A stretch of DNA of 64,000 bases from Torreya grandis (Eukaryota > Streptophyta > Pinopsida > Cupressales > Taxaceae). Below are positions 1 to 11,718 of the stretch, one piece after another; within the stretch, counting starts at the first letter, position 1; each line of letters starts with the position of its first letter. The notes under the pieces are model-generated. The model was not told the DNA's origin and ran no database searches. It worked only from the letters and a program-made list of their open reading frames with translations. The position numbers and the translations under genes are program-made. The stretch covers positions 5,457,001-5,521,000 of the forward strand of contig JARHVA010000006.1 in assembly GCA_037957365.1 (NCBI GenBank), written 5' to 3'.

Positions 1-1
1 T

Positions 2-1053
2 ATTCCTCCTACAGATACATTAGGCAAGAAAGCTAGTGACAATAATTCAAAAGGTATGAATAGTATTATGTGTGGCCTATCAAAGGTAGAACTTGTGAAG
101 GTAATGAAATATATGTATGCTAAATATATGTAGGACAAGTTGAAGGATATCCATAAGGGAGACTCTAAGGTCAATTTGGCTAAGTTGCAAACTCATAGAA
201 GATAGTTTGAAAGCCTAAGGATGAATAAAAATGAGACCATTGCATCCTACTTATTGAGGGTTGATGAATTGCTCAACATCATAAGAGGCCTATGTGAAGA
301 ATTGAAGGAGTATACTATTGTTCAAAAGGTTTTGAGATCTATAAATCAAAATTTTGATTTTAAAGTATCTGTTATTGAAGAGATGCAAGATCTAAACAAG
401 CTAGAAATGGATGGACTTCATGGCACCCTAACAACCTATAAGATGAGGACAAGTGAAGGAAGACCTACAAAGAAGGAATATGCATTCAAGGTAGAAAAGA
501 AGTCAAATGAGAATAAGATACAAGGTAAGAAAATAAAATATAATGATGGATCTAATATTGATGATGATGAGTTGATATCTATGTTTACCAGAAAGTTCAA
601 AATTAGTTAAGGTAAATACAAGGGTCATATGCCCTTTAAATGCTTTAATTGTGGAGATATTGGACACTTTTATAACAAGTGCCTTCATAATCATAAGGAA
701 AAGGATGATGAATATCATGATGAAGGTCATGATGATGATAAACAATCCTATAGGTCCAGTAAGAGCAAGAAAAGCATCAAAATGTATGATGACAAGAAAA
801 AGTTTGTTAAGAACAAATGAAGCCTTTACACCAAGGATGATTTTAACTCATCTGATAAGAGTGAGAGAAGTGATTCTGAGAGTGACCATGAAGGTTATGG
901 TCATAATATCAATTAAGTATTTTTCATGGCTAAGGAAGTAAGTTGTTCAAATTAAGAAGAGTCCTTATGGATTGGAGGAGTCATTGGTAATTTAGATGAA
1001 GAAGAATATGAGATAGACTTTGAGGCTAAGTTGATGAATTTTATAAAAAATTG
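2..1053 (+). pseudogene. Copia-type Gag, N-terminal part with zinc knuckle
   Basis: This is the capsid/nucleocapsid part of a Ty1/Copia retrotransposon, whose product would package element RNA. One frame stays open across the block except for scattered stops, at about 131, 204, 608, 818 and 914. The protein resembles the UBN2-type Gag of plant Copia elements (for example YLLRVDELLNIIRGL near 250). At 641-682 it has a complete CCHC zinc knuckle, CFNCGDIGHFYNKC. A very acidic, Asp/His/Ser-rich linker follows. The start lies before the window. Family assignment is from motif memory; the stops show that the copy is dead. Confidence 0.8.
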
Positions 1054-1800
1054 AAGATGATGAAGAACAATAATAGGGTGATGAGGTATCTTGTCAAATA
1101 ATATGAGGAAAAAATCAACTTATTTGAAGTTAGACTAGCAACAACTCCAAGAAATAAGAGGAAATAGTCAAATAGGTGGAGACTCAACTTGAGATTGTGA
1201 CTAGAAACCTAAAGGCTAAAAAAGAAGAATGTGAAAGGTATGTAACTGAAGTGGATTCCTTAAGAGCTAAATCAGATCAAGTATCAAGTAAAGTTAAGTA
1301 TTTTATGAAGATTGAAAAGCGTACCAATGATCTAGACAACATCCTAAGTAGTTAAAAGACTGCTAATGATAAAATAGGTTTTGGTTTCAATGGAGGCCAA
1401 AAGAAGAACACTAATGTAATTAAGAAGGTCAATGGTCAATCAAGGAATAATTGTGTTGGAAGAATGAAGACCAATCCTATCAGACATCCTAATGTTATAA
1501 GGTATGCTAATTCTTTCAATGGCTATTATTATTCATGTTCCAATTTGGTCATAGAGAAAGGCATTATAGAAGGCCCTCTAAGAATGAATATGTATGGAAC
1601 TATGAGGAGAGTCATCAGTCAAGAGGTATGGGTCATGGTGTGTTTCCATCAAGAGGAATAGTGTGTTTCAATTTTCAAAAGGTTGGTCATATTACAAAGT
1701 CCTATAAGCATGGATTCTCAAGCCAAAACAAGAAATTTGAGATCCTTAGAATGCAAGAAAGAAGACAAGACAATGAGTGGAAACCAAGGTAGCTAAGGTG
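1054..1800 (+). pseudogene. Copia Gag C-terminal part, decayed
   Basis: This continues the preceding Gag after a frame change near 1050. It is Lys/Glu-rich and looks coiled-coil-like up to about 1380. A second, degenerate zinc knuckle lies near 1664-1708 (CFNFQKVGHITKSYK), where the second and fourth cysteines are Phe and Tyr. No protease, integrase or reverse transcriptase motif follows before the polypurine tract near 2410, so the element either lost pol or never had it. Moderate confidence in the Gag link, low in exact limits. Confidence 0.5.
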
Positions 1801-2409
1801 AATAATGACCACTCTGCAAGCCAGATTATGGATGAATAAGTCAATTCAAATAGACCAAGTCATGATGGTTTTCAAATGAAGATTGAAGAATTCAATCCTA
1901 AAAAGATAATGAAGAAAGTTTAGTCCAATAAGGACATGGAGATCTGGGAATCTCCTGAGTTTATGTTATTTTAGTACTCAAAAGAGAAGAGGTGACTCCA
2001 TTAGGATTCATAGAGGCACTTAGCTAGTGATAATAAGCATGAAATATGTTTGGTATTAAGGGGATATTTGTGTTCTTTGTTGACAATCAGATCCAAGGTT
2101 CGATTAAGAGTCTGTTGGAGGTGTGATCATAAGAGATGGGTCACAAAGAGTTTGTATGATGACTTGATCAAACCAAGTCACATTCATGATAGTGTTTGAA
2201 TATCTCATGGAGATAAGGGGAACCAATCATGCTAAAAATAGTAGGTGTGTTGTTATAGGTCCAAGGATCAAATAGTTGACAAGAAGATGACCCTTTGTCA
2301 TTAATGTCAAAGGGGAAGAAAGTTCAAGTTTGGGAGAAAGATTAGTTTGAAGAAGATCTAGCTTCAAGAGATGTGAATGATCAGCTTTGTTAAAGTGTTT
2401 TCAATCAAT
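1801..2409 (+). other. Internal region of Copia fragment, no recognisable domain
   Basis: This lies between the Gag remnant and the polypurine tract, where integrase, RT and RNase H would be expected. I see short coding-like stretches near 1860-1960 but no catalytic motif. Probably deleted pol. Confidence 0.4.
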
Positions 2410-2424
2410 GACAAAGGGAGAGAT
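2410..2424 (+). promoter_or_regulatory. Polypurine tract of Copia fragment
   Basis: The purine-rich run ACAAAGGGAGAGA directly precedes TTGTTGAGG. This arrangement is typical of the plus-strand primer site beside the 3' LTR in plant Copia elements. Confidence 0.6.
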
Positions 2425-3340
2425 TGTTGAGGTATGTTCCTATTATTGGCATTAAGGTAGTGATGTTGTCAGTGATGTCAAAAGTTACGATGGATGTCAT
2501 TAATGTCAAGGTCAGAGTTGAGGCCATACATGGTGAAGTGATATGTGACAAGGAGTCTTATGAAAAGAGAGAATTTGAAGGCAACCTATTATCTCTTTAT
2601 TAAGAGAGACTTTGAAGGAAACATGGTAAATTTTCCAAGGTTAATGACATGTTTCAAGATCAAGATACAAGGTAAGCATACTATTGAGTACTAGGTGTCT
2701 TGAGAAGCCGAGTCTAGCCCTATGAGAAGGTGTATTCATAAAACATAATAAAGCCTTGTGAATTGTGTTAGTAAAGGCATGAAAGAGTGTATAAAGTTGT
2801 GTAAACATGTGAAAGAGGCAAATAAGCCTTTAGAAGAGTTCTAAGGTTAGTTTTGAGGCTTAATACTTGCATAAATAAACCTAGTGAAAAGGTATGCCCT
2901 GATAACATGTTGAGGTGAGCAGTATGGGACTAGTGAGAAGAATATTGGAAGTGTCTGAGCATGGTATGAAGTTTTAAAACATGAGGATGAGGTTTTTATA
3001 TCAGTACAAGAAGTTTCAAGGTATTTTCAAGGTCTAAGTATGAATGGCAGTTCAAGGCCTAATGAGCAAAGAAATCTAGTGTGGCCTAATAAGGGGTCAA
3101 GTTAATTTCCCAAGGTGCCAAAGATCATGAGATAATTTTTAAAGGTGTGAGAGGTTGTGTGAAGTTTTTTGACCAAGTCTGAGGTCATATCCTAAATAAT
3201 AAGGCATGGAAATTGGTGTTGAGGTTTTCTATGTGCACAGAATGAGGTGTTGTAGACCTAAGAAGGAATTTTTTATGTTCATTGGCACATGAAACATTTG
3301 CATGAGGATCTAATAATTTCATGGTAGTTTTGGAGGGGTC
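2425..3340 (+). repeat. Probable 3' LTR of the Copia fragment (end uncertain)
   Basis: It starts TGTTGAGG immediately after the polypurine tract and contains no coding sequence. The 5' partner lies outside the window, so the end cannot be fixed by pairing. The value given is a guess at the extent of non-coding LTR-like sequence. Confidence 0.4.
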
Positions 3341-4947
3341 CTATATTAAATTTCATAGCATTTTTTTTTGGGTTAAGGGTCTAAGCTTTATGAATGATTG
3401 TTAAGAATGTAAGACAGTCTAAACACTCTCTAAAACCCTAATACTAACATGATAAGAAAAATCGTGTTAGAAATTGATCCAAATAGATTTGATGACCTAG
3501 TTTTATGATTGGATAATGTATATTAATCTCCCAAGTTTCTCTAGGTAGCATTGGTATGTCAAAAGATATAATGGAAGATATAGGAACCCCTTATTTCTTA
3601 GATTTTTGATGTCATAGGTAGGGTTGACCAAGTCAACGCATGAAAATTATTGGAGGATTATGTGTGAGACTTATATTTTATTATCATGTAAGTTTATAAT
3701 TAGGTTTAATACCTTAAATATTCTAAACTGGTCATGTTAGTTGACCTATCGCTAAACAAGCCTAATGAGGAAGATAACGAGAAAACTACGCAAAAGTGAG
3801 AATGAGATTAGGGATGGGTTGTAGTGGATTAAGGATCCAAATGCGTGGGGTATTTTTTCAAGACCTATATAACCTTTATTAATTTATAATAATATTTGGT
3901 GATGTTCATAGACAAGAAAAAATTTGTTCTCAAAGTGACTTATCTAACATAATAAAGTTTGTGTAGGGTGAAGACATGAGATTGATCTATAAAATAAATA
4001 TTGATATTGAACATTGTAATATAGATATTTAAATATGTTATAAGGATGATTAAGGATCATATAAAACCATTTTAAGTTCATAAAATTGTTCTCACATGTG
4101 TTCTAATACTTTGTTTTCATGACTATGTTTTTGGAGCTACAGGTAGTTTTTTGTGTATGAGTGAGATTTATGTTCCTGAGTCTTTTTGCATAGATTTAAA
4201 GATTCCAATGCACATGAGTTTTTTATGTGGGTATTATGTGTTATTTTTAATGTATTTATATACATGATAAACTCTTATGAAGGTTTGAAAAGTCAAATAC
4301 TATTGACTGGGTTTTTGGAGCATGTGTGCAGTTTTGAGTGAGCATATGAAGATGATTAGTTTGAGGTATTTTTCCATGTATTGTGAAATATAGTGGACTT
4401 GGTGATTAAATTTAGGTCATATATGCTATATAAATGTGATTTTTTATTTGTTTTATGTGACAAAAGTTGAGTATATGCATCAGATTTGTAAGACAAACTT
4501 TCTGGCAGTGTGAAGGCCTAATTGCGAGTAGACCTAATTGTGTGGTTCAAGGAGTGAAATGAGATAAATGGTGTTAGGGACATAATGTGAGATTATAGAT
4601 AGTATAATTGAATAATTTTTGAATTTTTTCATCTATTTTTGAAGTCTCATGGTTTTCCAAGGTGGTTAAGGTAAAATGTGTGATTTGAGAAGGCCTAATT
4701 GCATTAGGTCTCTATTAGGCCTAATTGCATTAGGTCTCTATTAGGCCTAAAGGTGGTTTTGGTCTTTGTGGGTGGTGACTGACCTAAGTAGTGGGTGTTT
4801 CACTTGTACAAAATATTTTTTGATCTATTATAATGGTGATATAAGTATGGATAATTTATTGGTTGACCAAGATGGGTGAGAGCAAGAGTCAAGTATAAAG
4901 AGAAGGTCTAATATGCCTAATTTGACTAGTTAGAGAATAGAGGATAT
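3341..4947. other. Unassigned AT-rich sequence, target region of H1
   Basis: I see no open frame, domain or LTR pair here. The only clear structure is the short tandem repeat at 4691-4751. Its right end is the left flank of the H1 insertion, so it was once contiguous with 27151 onward and may belong to the 5' region of H2. Confidence 0.4.
4691..4751 (+). repeat. 26 bp tandem repeat, 2.3 copies
   Basis: Two identical 26 bp units start AGGCCTAATTGCATTAGG, and a third is cut after 9 bp. Related AGGCCTAATTG text also occurs near 4512. Confidence 0.85.
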
Positions 4948-4952
4948 GAGTG
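4948..4952. repeat. Target-site duplication of H1, left copy (GAGTG)
   Basis: GAGTG lies immediately before the TGTTGTTCCC start of the 5' LTR and is repeated exactly at 27146-27150 after the 3' LTR. Five base pairs is the usual size for LTR retrotransposons. Confidence 0.9.
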
Positions 4953-5099
4953 TGTTGTTCCCAAAGTCTGTCACTCATTTTTGGGACAACATATGAACTA
5001 TTTTGGTCATGCAGGCCAAAATTCTCTTTTCCCTTCTCAAAAAATCATTATGAGTATTCAAATTCTTCATTTTTCAAGCTTTTTCAGCTAACAAAATCT

Positions 5100-5311
5100 G
5101 CAGGCTTATTTTTACGGACTCCGCAGGCTTATTTCTACGGACTCTACAGGCTGATTTCTACGGACTCCACAGGCTTATTTTTATGGACTCCATAGGATTA
5201 TTTCTACAGACTCTGTAGGCTTATTTTTATAGACTCCACAGGCTTATTTCTACGAACTTTGTAGTCTTATTTTTATAGACTCTGCAGGCTGATTTCTATG
5301 AATTTTGCAGG
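5100..5311 (+). repeat. 23 bp tandem array in H1 5' LTR, 9 units
   Basis: Nine 23 bp units of the form GCAGGCTTATTTCTACGGAC plus three bases, with a few substitutions per unit, followed by GCAGG. The 3' LTR has eight units (24796-24984), so copy number changed after insertion or in the parent. Confidence 0.9.
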
Positions 5312-5627
5312 AAAGAAACAAGTTTCCAACACTTAAGCATTTTCAAGGTCGGTTCAATCGAACATTTCAAAGGAGTCTTCCAAAAGCTCGAAGGACAAGT
5401 GCTCTTGTGGAGGGCACTTAGGTGCCAAAAGGACATTTGTGACTTTTCTAAAAGGCAATTTTGGAGATCAAACAACCCTTGTGGAGGGTAGGCGATGAGC
5501 AAAATGGACCATTGCAAAAGGCCGAAAGGGTAAGGTTTTCTTCAAAAAAGTGAACAATGAAAAAAAGTTGGAATTCATTTAGATTTGTTCAAGGCAAAAG
5601 ACAAGGTGAATTCTTTCAGACAAAAAG

Positions 5628-5692
5628 TCTGAAGGAATTCCTTTGGACTTTTGTCTGAAGGAATTCCTTTGGACTTTTGTCTGAAGGAATTC
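5628..5692 (+). repeat. 26 bp repeat with EcoRI-like palindromes in H1 5' LTR
   Basis: Two full units and a half unit of TCTGAAGGAATTCCTTTGGA plus six bases. Each unit holds an AAGGAATTCCTT palindrome, so the stretch can fold on itself. The 3' LTR copy near 25280-25370 is more degenerate. Confidence 0.8.
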
Positions 5693-6115
5693 ACTCGAAA
5701 GAAAAAAGCCTGAGGGAATAAGTGGGAAAGATAAAGGAAGAAATCCTTCAGATAAAATGTTGTAAAAATTTCCTTCAAACATTTTTTTTGAAGGATTTGA
5801 TGTAGAAGGCCACCCGAAGAACCCTGAAGGGCAAGTACCCTTGCGGGGGGCTCTCAGTGACTAGGAAATCGACCTTTCTCAAGACCTCGAAGGGCAGGTA
5901 CCCTTTGGAAGGATTCAAAGACTAAGCTCGGTCAAAATAAATTCAAAGGAAATAAAGCCAAAGGAATTGACCAAGGGGTGACACGCCCACGGATGTCAAA
6001 GTTGGGCACCATGAACTAGCCGTTGGAATTTAGACGTCTGGTGACATCCCCGAAGCCATCAAATTCATGGTAATGAAATAATCGTTGATCTTTAAAGGCT
6101 TGAGCGCGGACTTGA

Positions 6116-6331
6116 ATGCATTCAAAGGCCTTAAGGCCAAAAGGAAGAACCACTGAGAGAAGAGCACAAGGAGCAAACAAAGTTGGGAATATAGCCCTGA
6201 GAGCTCAAATTCTTGGAAAAGACAAAACCAGGAAGAGACAAAGTTGGAAAAAGATAAAAGTTAAAAACAAACTCAGCGACGAGTTGAAGAGGAAGCTGAA
6301 AGAGCCAACAGAAAGGGAAAATATAGCTTGA
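6116..6331 (+). other. Short basic reading frame inside H1 5' LTR
   Basis: A 71-codon frame encodes a Lys/Arg-rich, helix-prone peptide (for example KRQSWKKIKVKNKLSDELKR). The same frame is kept in the 3' LTR at 25823-26008, where it reads on as far as RELKLQ. I recognise no domain. It may be a real LTR-encoded peptide, a captured gene piece, or chance. The two LTRs descend from one template, so conservation between them alone is weak evidence. Confidence 0.25.
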
Positions 6332-6679
6332 GAGCTCAAATTACTAAAAGAAAGAGGGAAAGACTAGAATTATCTACGTAGGAGTTATTTCTAGTAGGTG
6401 GAATAGTCCACCAAGTAGACATCTGAGCTCACAAGCATTAAAATGTGTGGCTTGGTTTTTCTTCCTTGACAAGAAAGCGAGGAGACAACTGCGTACCTAT
6501 TGGAAGAAAGATCAGATGACCCATGCAGAGGAAAAGATATTTTGAGATGAATTGACACACCACAGTTAAGACAGATGCCCTGTTCCAGTATGGCCCCTTG
6601 ACAAAACTAAAAATGCATTCAAGGCATTAAATGTAGCATGGGTCATTCTATTAAAAAGTGCCATGTCTTTCTAGGCTGC

Positions 6680-6693
6680 TATATATTATAAAT
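6680..6693 (+). promoter_or_regulatory. TATA-like box of H1 LTR
   Basis: TATATATTATAAAT lies about 220 bp upstream of the polyadenylation-like signal, as expected for the U3/R boundary of an LTR. The 3' LTR copy near 26338 is partly mutated (TATATATTGTAAAT). Confidence 0.5.
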
Positions 6694-7490
6694 CTCTTTT
6701 TTTCATAGGGAGATATTTTTGGGATATAGAAGCAAAACTCTACCAAAATTGAAAGGCGATTACTGAGACTTTGAGCTCAAATTGTAATTATTTCTTTAAG
6801 TGAATGAGAAAGCAGGTTACTTTCAGACTTGGTGCTGTTATAGCTTGTGTCATTTAGGGGATTGTTCTTATGTCTATTTTCTGAATGCATTCTTGTCTAT
6901 TTTAATTAAATAAATAGAACTAGTGGAAGTAATCAGGAAGGTGTCCTGAAGCCAATTGTGGAGAGACTTTGTGCTGCCACAAGTGTCTTTAGTGTGTTTG
7001 TTTGTTTTTTGTTTCTATGTAAAGGACCTTGGGATGACTTTGTGCCCTCATTGTTCTTCATATTTCACTCTTTGGCAGTTGAAGTGAAGACTTTGTGCTA
7101 GACCTCATTCTGCTGGTTATTGCACTCTGTTACCAGTTACTTGTTATCTATCAGAAAGAACTCCTGCTGTTTGTTGCAAGACCACTTTTGAAAGAAGAGA
7201 AGTACCTTCAGTGTTTTCACCAGGATTTCTCCTTTGTTTGTGAACATAATCTCTAAAAAAAGAGAGATGGATGGTGTTATCCTACCCCTGAGTGTTATTT
7301 TTTGCATTTGTATATAGTATATAGCTCCTCCTAGTTATAAGGGAACCTCCCCTTAACGAGAGGAGAGATTTGTCCCCTTTTGATGTGGTAAACCTGCACA
7401 TCTGGCTGACCTATCTCCGTATGCTATGGTTGAAGTAACCTATTTTACCCATCAGTTAACTGGTGACAAAATATTCACCTAACAATTTTT

Positions 7491-7508
7491 TGGTGACTCT
7501 ACTGGGGA
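7491..7508 (+). promoter_or_regulatory. H1 primer binding site
   Basis: TGGTGACTCTACTGGGGA lies 6 bp after the LTR end. It is close to TGGCGACTCTGCTGGGGA, the primer site known from many plant Tat/Ogre Gypsy elements, which I recall as complementary to a tRNA-Arg (not verified). A related decayed site follows the 5' LTR of element Y near 40994. Confidence 0.7.
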
Positions 7509-7869
7509 AGAACAAGCAGTTTGAAGTCTCAAGCTTCAAGCTGAAGCAGGGCCAGTTCTTTCCTATTTTTATTCTACAATCTAGTAACTCCATGCTATAC
7601 AAGAAGTTAGAGAGCCCAAGGTGTTGTTGACCCTATTTTTGAGTTGGTGCAACAAGGAAATTTTGATTTGTTTCCTCCACAACTTCAAGTTCAATGAACT
7701 AGGAGTCTCCCTCCTACCAATACTAGGTCACCACTACAAGGCAAAGCTTCTTTTTCTACTATCAGTAGAGCTTTGCCTATACATACTCCACCCATATTTG
7801 TTATCTCCACTTTTCATAATCAAATCATGGTAGTTCAAGGCCCCTAGGGTAACTATTTTGGCCCACTCA

Positions 7870-8935
7870 ATTTAACTCCACCTCTACATGAGCTACCACG
7901 CAGTTTAAGGAAGAATTTTCCTAAATTCTTTGGTGATGGGAGAGTTCATCTTGATGAACACATTAAAGCATTCAACATATTTTGCGGTGTGATAGGCATG
8001 GAGTATGAGGACGTAGCAGTCAAGCTATTTATGGAAACATTGCAAGGTGCCGCTGCAGACTGGTTCTATCATCTGCAAGCCCAGACTGTGACTGACTGGA
8101 ACACTCTTAAAGATAAATTTGAAGCCAGGTTCAAGCCTACAGAAGATGGGCATTGGCCCAACTCACAGAGATAAAGAAATAACCCCATGAACCTATGAGG
8201 GATTTCATTGCAAAATTTGACAAGTTGAGGAACAAGATTCCTACAATTGCTCAGCGAACACCTGAGAACCTTAAATATTTCTTCATCAACTCACAGCTGC
8301 CTAAAGTGAGTTTTCTACTGAGACATGCTTGCCACATAGACCTTGATGCTGCTCAAGATTTGGCCATTGAGGTGAAAGATGACCTTATCTTGGCAGAAAA
8401 AATAAGGAGAGATCCTAACATAAGTAAATCTTCTTCATCTTCTGAATATCCATCTACAAGCACCACTGATCTAATGGTGCAGAAGCTGGCAAATGAGTTG
8501 CTTGCTTTTAGAAAGTAAATGGTGCAAGGGATGTCATCTGCTCCTTCATATAGAGATATACCAAGGAGGACATTCCCTAATCAGTCATACCAAGGCAATG
8601 CTACCAAAAATCAAGGGCAGCCAAACCATCTTCCTCCCCCACAGAGAAAACTTGCCATTGAAGCACATCTAACCAATTCAGTAGTTGGATATCTTGAAGC
8701 ATAATTAGATTTCTCCTTCTAGCCTGAGTTGAACCTAGAAGATGATGCTAATCTCTTCACAGAAGGAGAAGAAGAATTAGTTGGTGACTCCAATATTTTT
8801 TTCCTGAATTACCAGGATGAACCCAGAAGTGAAGGTAAAATAGTTGAGGGATCATACGCTATATTCACTTGGTCCAAGAACCAGTCAGCCCAGCAAGCTG
8901 ATAAAGAAAAAATAGAGAAATGATCTCAACCTGTA
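7870..8935 (+). pseudogene. H1 Gag
   Basis: Gypsy capsid protein. The retrotransposon Gag core is clear: FGDGRVHLDEHIKAF, then AADWFYHLQAQTVTDWNTL and FEARF near 8140, followed after a frameshift near 8170 by RDFIAKFDKLRNKIP. The later part is Ser/Pro/Gln-rich and runs into an acidic segment (8729-8923). Stops occur at about 8172, 8516, 8702 and 8921. No zinc knuckle was found. It lies 0.4 kb after the primer site, as expected for the first gene. Confidence 0.85.
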
Positions 8936-9715
8936 ATTTCAATTGCCAAACGAGGAACCACTCTGCCTTTTCAAGCAAAGGACCTGGTGATTGTCAAAAA
9001 AGTAAGTACCCCAAACATTTCTACACCTTCAACTTCAATTTTACAGATCAATCCTCCCCCTCCTAAAAACTATAAGGATGAACTCCCTTCCCCTGTTCAT
9101 AATTCATTTCAGACATTTGACATAGTTGAACATGTCAAAAAAACTAAAATTTAGATGTCTGAATTTGAATTCATGCAATCCAACCCTAAGCAGTTGGATA
9201 AGTTAGTGGAATGTGTGAGGAATAAAACCGTCCTTGCATGACCAATTATTCTAAGGGTGATTACTATGTCCACCTAGAATAATCTTGTCATTGCTCCTCC
9301 TACTGCTCCCATAAGGACTAAACCATTTTATGTCTCCCTACTGATAAATAGACACCAATTGAACAATTGCATCATAGACTCATGTGCATTTGACAATGTC
9401 ATGCCTACCAAAGTGGTAGAATCTCTTGGTCTCACACTGACCAAGACATTCGAGAGATGTTTCTCCATGGAGAACAAATAAGTGCCACTGTTGGGACAAA
9501 TCAAGGATGCCTAATTTGCATTTACAACATTCTTAGATAAGAGAATCAAGATGACAGTCTTGGTGGCTGATGTCCCAGCCTCATACGACACTCTTCTTGG
9601 GTGAATTTTTTACAAGGATGGTGGTGAGTTGAGCATGAACCTATCTGAAGCAAGGATCCTAGTCAAAGGCGTTATGCAGAGATTGCTCTAAAAAGGAAGC
9701 AAAATATGTGGTCAC
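8936..9715 (+). pseudogene. H1 Gag-Pol linker and aspartic protease
   Basis: A Pro-rich linker precedes a retropepsin-like domain at about 9320-9640. The active-site motif reads IDSCAFDNVMP (near 9375), where the expected Gly of DSGA has become Cys, and the later part contains ADVPASYDTLLG. Several stops are present. The protease would cleave the Gag-Pol precursor. C1 inserted directly after this domain at 9716. Confidence 0.8.
9711..9715. repeat. Target-site duplication of C1, left copy (GTCAC)
   Basis: GTCAC precedes the TGTTAGG start of C1 and recurs exactly at 14110-14114. Confidence 0.92.
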
Positions 9716-10857
9716 TGTTAGGTTGTGGAGCTAAAAGCTTCACTGATGTAAATAAGGGAGGAGGTTGCTGAGTGTCACAAACACCGGCGTCGATCAGGCC
9801 AACTGACGTTGGCAAGGAGCAGACAGAAGAGCAATCGATGTCGGCAAAAGTTAACCGATGTCAGTCACCTCAGGTAGACAGGGACCGACGTCGATCGCTT
9901 GTGCAGTTCAAACTGCGAGTTTTATGGATAGTTAGTTAACGAACTAAGTGTTTGCATGTTAAGAGCCAATTTTAGACTAGAAGCTGCGGATCTAATTATT
10001 GTAATTAAGTGTCTAATTATTATTTGCATGAGATCTATTTAAGAGACTCATGGGTTGTATTGTAATTTGTGCTAGAAAGTAAGAGAGCAAAATATTAGCT
10101 CCTTCTGTGTGTGAAGAGAGCATTGGTGTGTTCCTCCTAGTGCCACAATACCAAGTGTGGGTACTGGTTTGGAGAATCAGAAGGGTTTTTCATGTATGTA
10201 TGATCTTGGTCAGCAGGGGTGCATGGCCATGTTTGGAGATCTGCATGGTAAGTAAGATCATTGATTTGCAGGTGTATGTGTGTGCAAGATCCAGGTTTGC
10301 AGGTGTGCAAAACTAGATTGATTTGCAGGTGTGCAAGATCAGGGAGGACAACAACACAACAGGGAGCAAGATCAGGAGAGATCTACTTGGAGTACAGTGT
10401 GTACTCAGTTATAGAGCAAAGAGGAAGGCAAGGTAGTTCCTTCCATAAGTAATATTGTTTGAGTTGTAGGTTGTTGCAAGTTCAGGGGAGATCTACTTGA
10501 AGTACGTTTGTGTACTTGGAGTGCGTGAAGCACTGGTGTACTGGCAATAGTGAATACTAACTGGTTGGAGGTGAACACCAACTCTGTGTTTGAGTTGTGT
10601 GTTGGGACCATAAGAGAGAGAGAGCTTTGAGAAAAGAAGTACTGTACACTTGAGGTGTGGGAAGCCTCTGAGAGGTGTGAAGAAGAAGTGACATCTTCTT
10701 TATTGTATTCTTTTCTGGATGAGTATTAATATAAGTTGTGTATTATCTCTCATATTTTGTGTTGTTTCTCATTTTTAGTTACTTGTTACTTCTGGTTAAT
10801 TCTGCATCTTAAGTTGCTTGTATATGGTAATCAATTGTGCTTTCATATTTCCCAACA
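9716..10857 (+). repeat. C1 5' LTR (1142 bp)
   Basis: It runs from TGTTAGGTTGTGGAGC to TTTCCCAACA and pairs with 12970-14109. It contains decayed ACCGACGTCGGT-like motifs near 9780-9900 and a TATA-like TATTTAAG at 10036-10043. Differences between the two LTRs are visibly more numerous than between the C2 LTRs, so C1 is the older insertion. Confidence 0.92.
10036..10043 (+). promoter_or_regulatory. TATA-like box of C1 LTR
   Basis: TATTTAAG, in ATCTATTTAAGAGACTCATG. The corresponding position in the C2 LTR reads TATTTATAG, so an A/T-rich box is kept between subfamilies. Confidence 0.5.
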
Positions 10858-10859
10858 AG

Positions 10860-10919
10860 TGGTATCAGAGTGAGGTTGTTGGCTCATAGCTTGATACCAC
10901 CAACAAGTGGTATCAGAGC
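10860..10919 (+). promoter_or_regulatory. C1 primer binding site, duplicated, with hairpin
   Basis: TGGTATCAGAGT starts 2 bp after the LTR, and an exact TGGTATCAGAGC follows at 10908-10919. The motif is the usual plant Copia site complementary to initiator tRNA-Met. The second copy lies in a hairpin: GATACCAC (10893-10900), loop CAACAA, GTGGTATC (10907-10914). Confidence 0.8.
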
Positions 10920-10976
10920 TAAGGTTGCAGGGAGAAAGTTTGTGTTTGGTTACAGGGCACTCTCAGAGGTTTCTGA

Positions 10977-11700
10977 TTGAGTGGGAGTATAGCAACGGTA
11001 GAAGAAAGTAAGCTAAGAATGGAGAAACTGAATAGCACGAATGGTCACTTACGGTGTTATGGAAAGAAAGAGCAGGTAAAGAAAGATTGTTGGTTTGTGG
11101 AAGATCAGCATGAAAAAACTGAAGAAGCAGATGTTGCAGGTGTTGTTGCACAAGATGCTTTGGTATGTTTCTTGGATAAAGTAAAATCTTGGTTTATAGA
11201 TTATGTTGCCTCTTTCCATGCAGCCCTAAAGAGAGGAGCTAGTGAGCCTTGTCAAAGAATTGGCAAAGGGGAAGTGAAGCTAAAATTGCAGGCGGCCAAC
11301 ACATGGGTGTTGAAGGAGGTCATGCAGGTCCCAGTCTTGAAGTTGTGGCTACTTTCTTCAGGAAAGTTGGGTGAAGAGAGATGCACAAGAACTCTCACAG
11401 TGGATGCACTTGAATTAGCTGGTGGTAAGAAACCAGGTACTCTTTATCTACTTGCTTATATTACTGATTCTTCTTTTGTTGCGAAGACATGGCTTTGTAG
11501 GCTTGGTCACATGAGCAAGAAGGAGATGCATGTTCTTAAGCGTAAGACAGATGTTTTTGACAAACTTAAGAACTGGAAAGCCTTGGTGTTTATGGAGGAG
11601 ATGGTGGACAGAGATCACTAGAGAAGGCTGAGTAACTCTGAGAAGAGTAGTTTGGACAAGGATTTGATTCAAAGAAAGCTCACAGGTAAAAAGTCATCAC
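10977..11700 (+). pseudogene. C1 shortened Gag-protease-pre-integrase frame
   Basis: An uninterrupted frame of 214 codons (10977-11621) matches the C2 protein but lacks most of Gag. It goes directly from LRMEKLNSTN to a ruined zinc knuckle (CYGKKEQVKKDC), then to a protease whose catalytic DSGA reads DYVA near 11200, and to the start of the GAG-pre-integrase domain (LCRLGHMSKKEM). The start codon equivalent to C2's ATG is lost; the frame as given begins at a TTG. It is not expected to be functional. After the stop the sequence still resembles C2 up to about 11700. Confidence 0.8.
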
Positions 11701-11718
11701 TCACAGGCGAACACAGGT

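Larger units (their letters stand above)
4953..7484 (+). repeat. H1 5' LTR (2532 bp)
   Basis: It starts TGTTGTTCCC and ends CACCTAACA. It aligns along its whole length with 24650-27145. It contains a 23 bp tandem array (5100-5311), a 26 bp repeat (5628-5692), a TATA-like box near 6680 and an AATAAA-like polyadenylation signal near 6908-6914. Both boundaries are fixed by the target duplication and by the primer site that follows. Confidence 0.93.

Noticed and set aside
10107..10452. Short frames in C1 LTRs (also 13361-13706)
   Set aside because: Same LTR sequence twice, no domain, frames differ between copies by ordinary substitutions.
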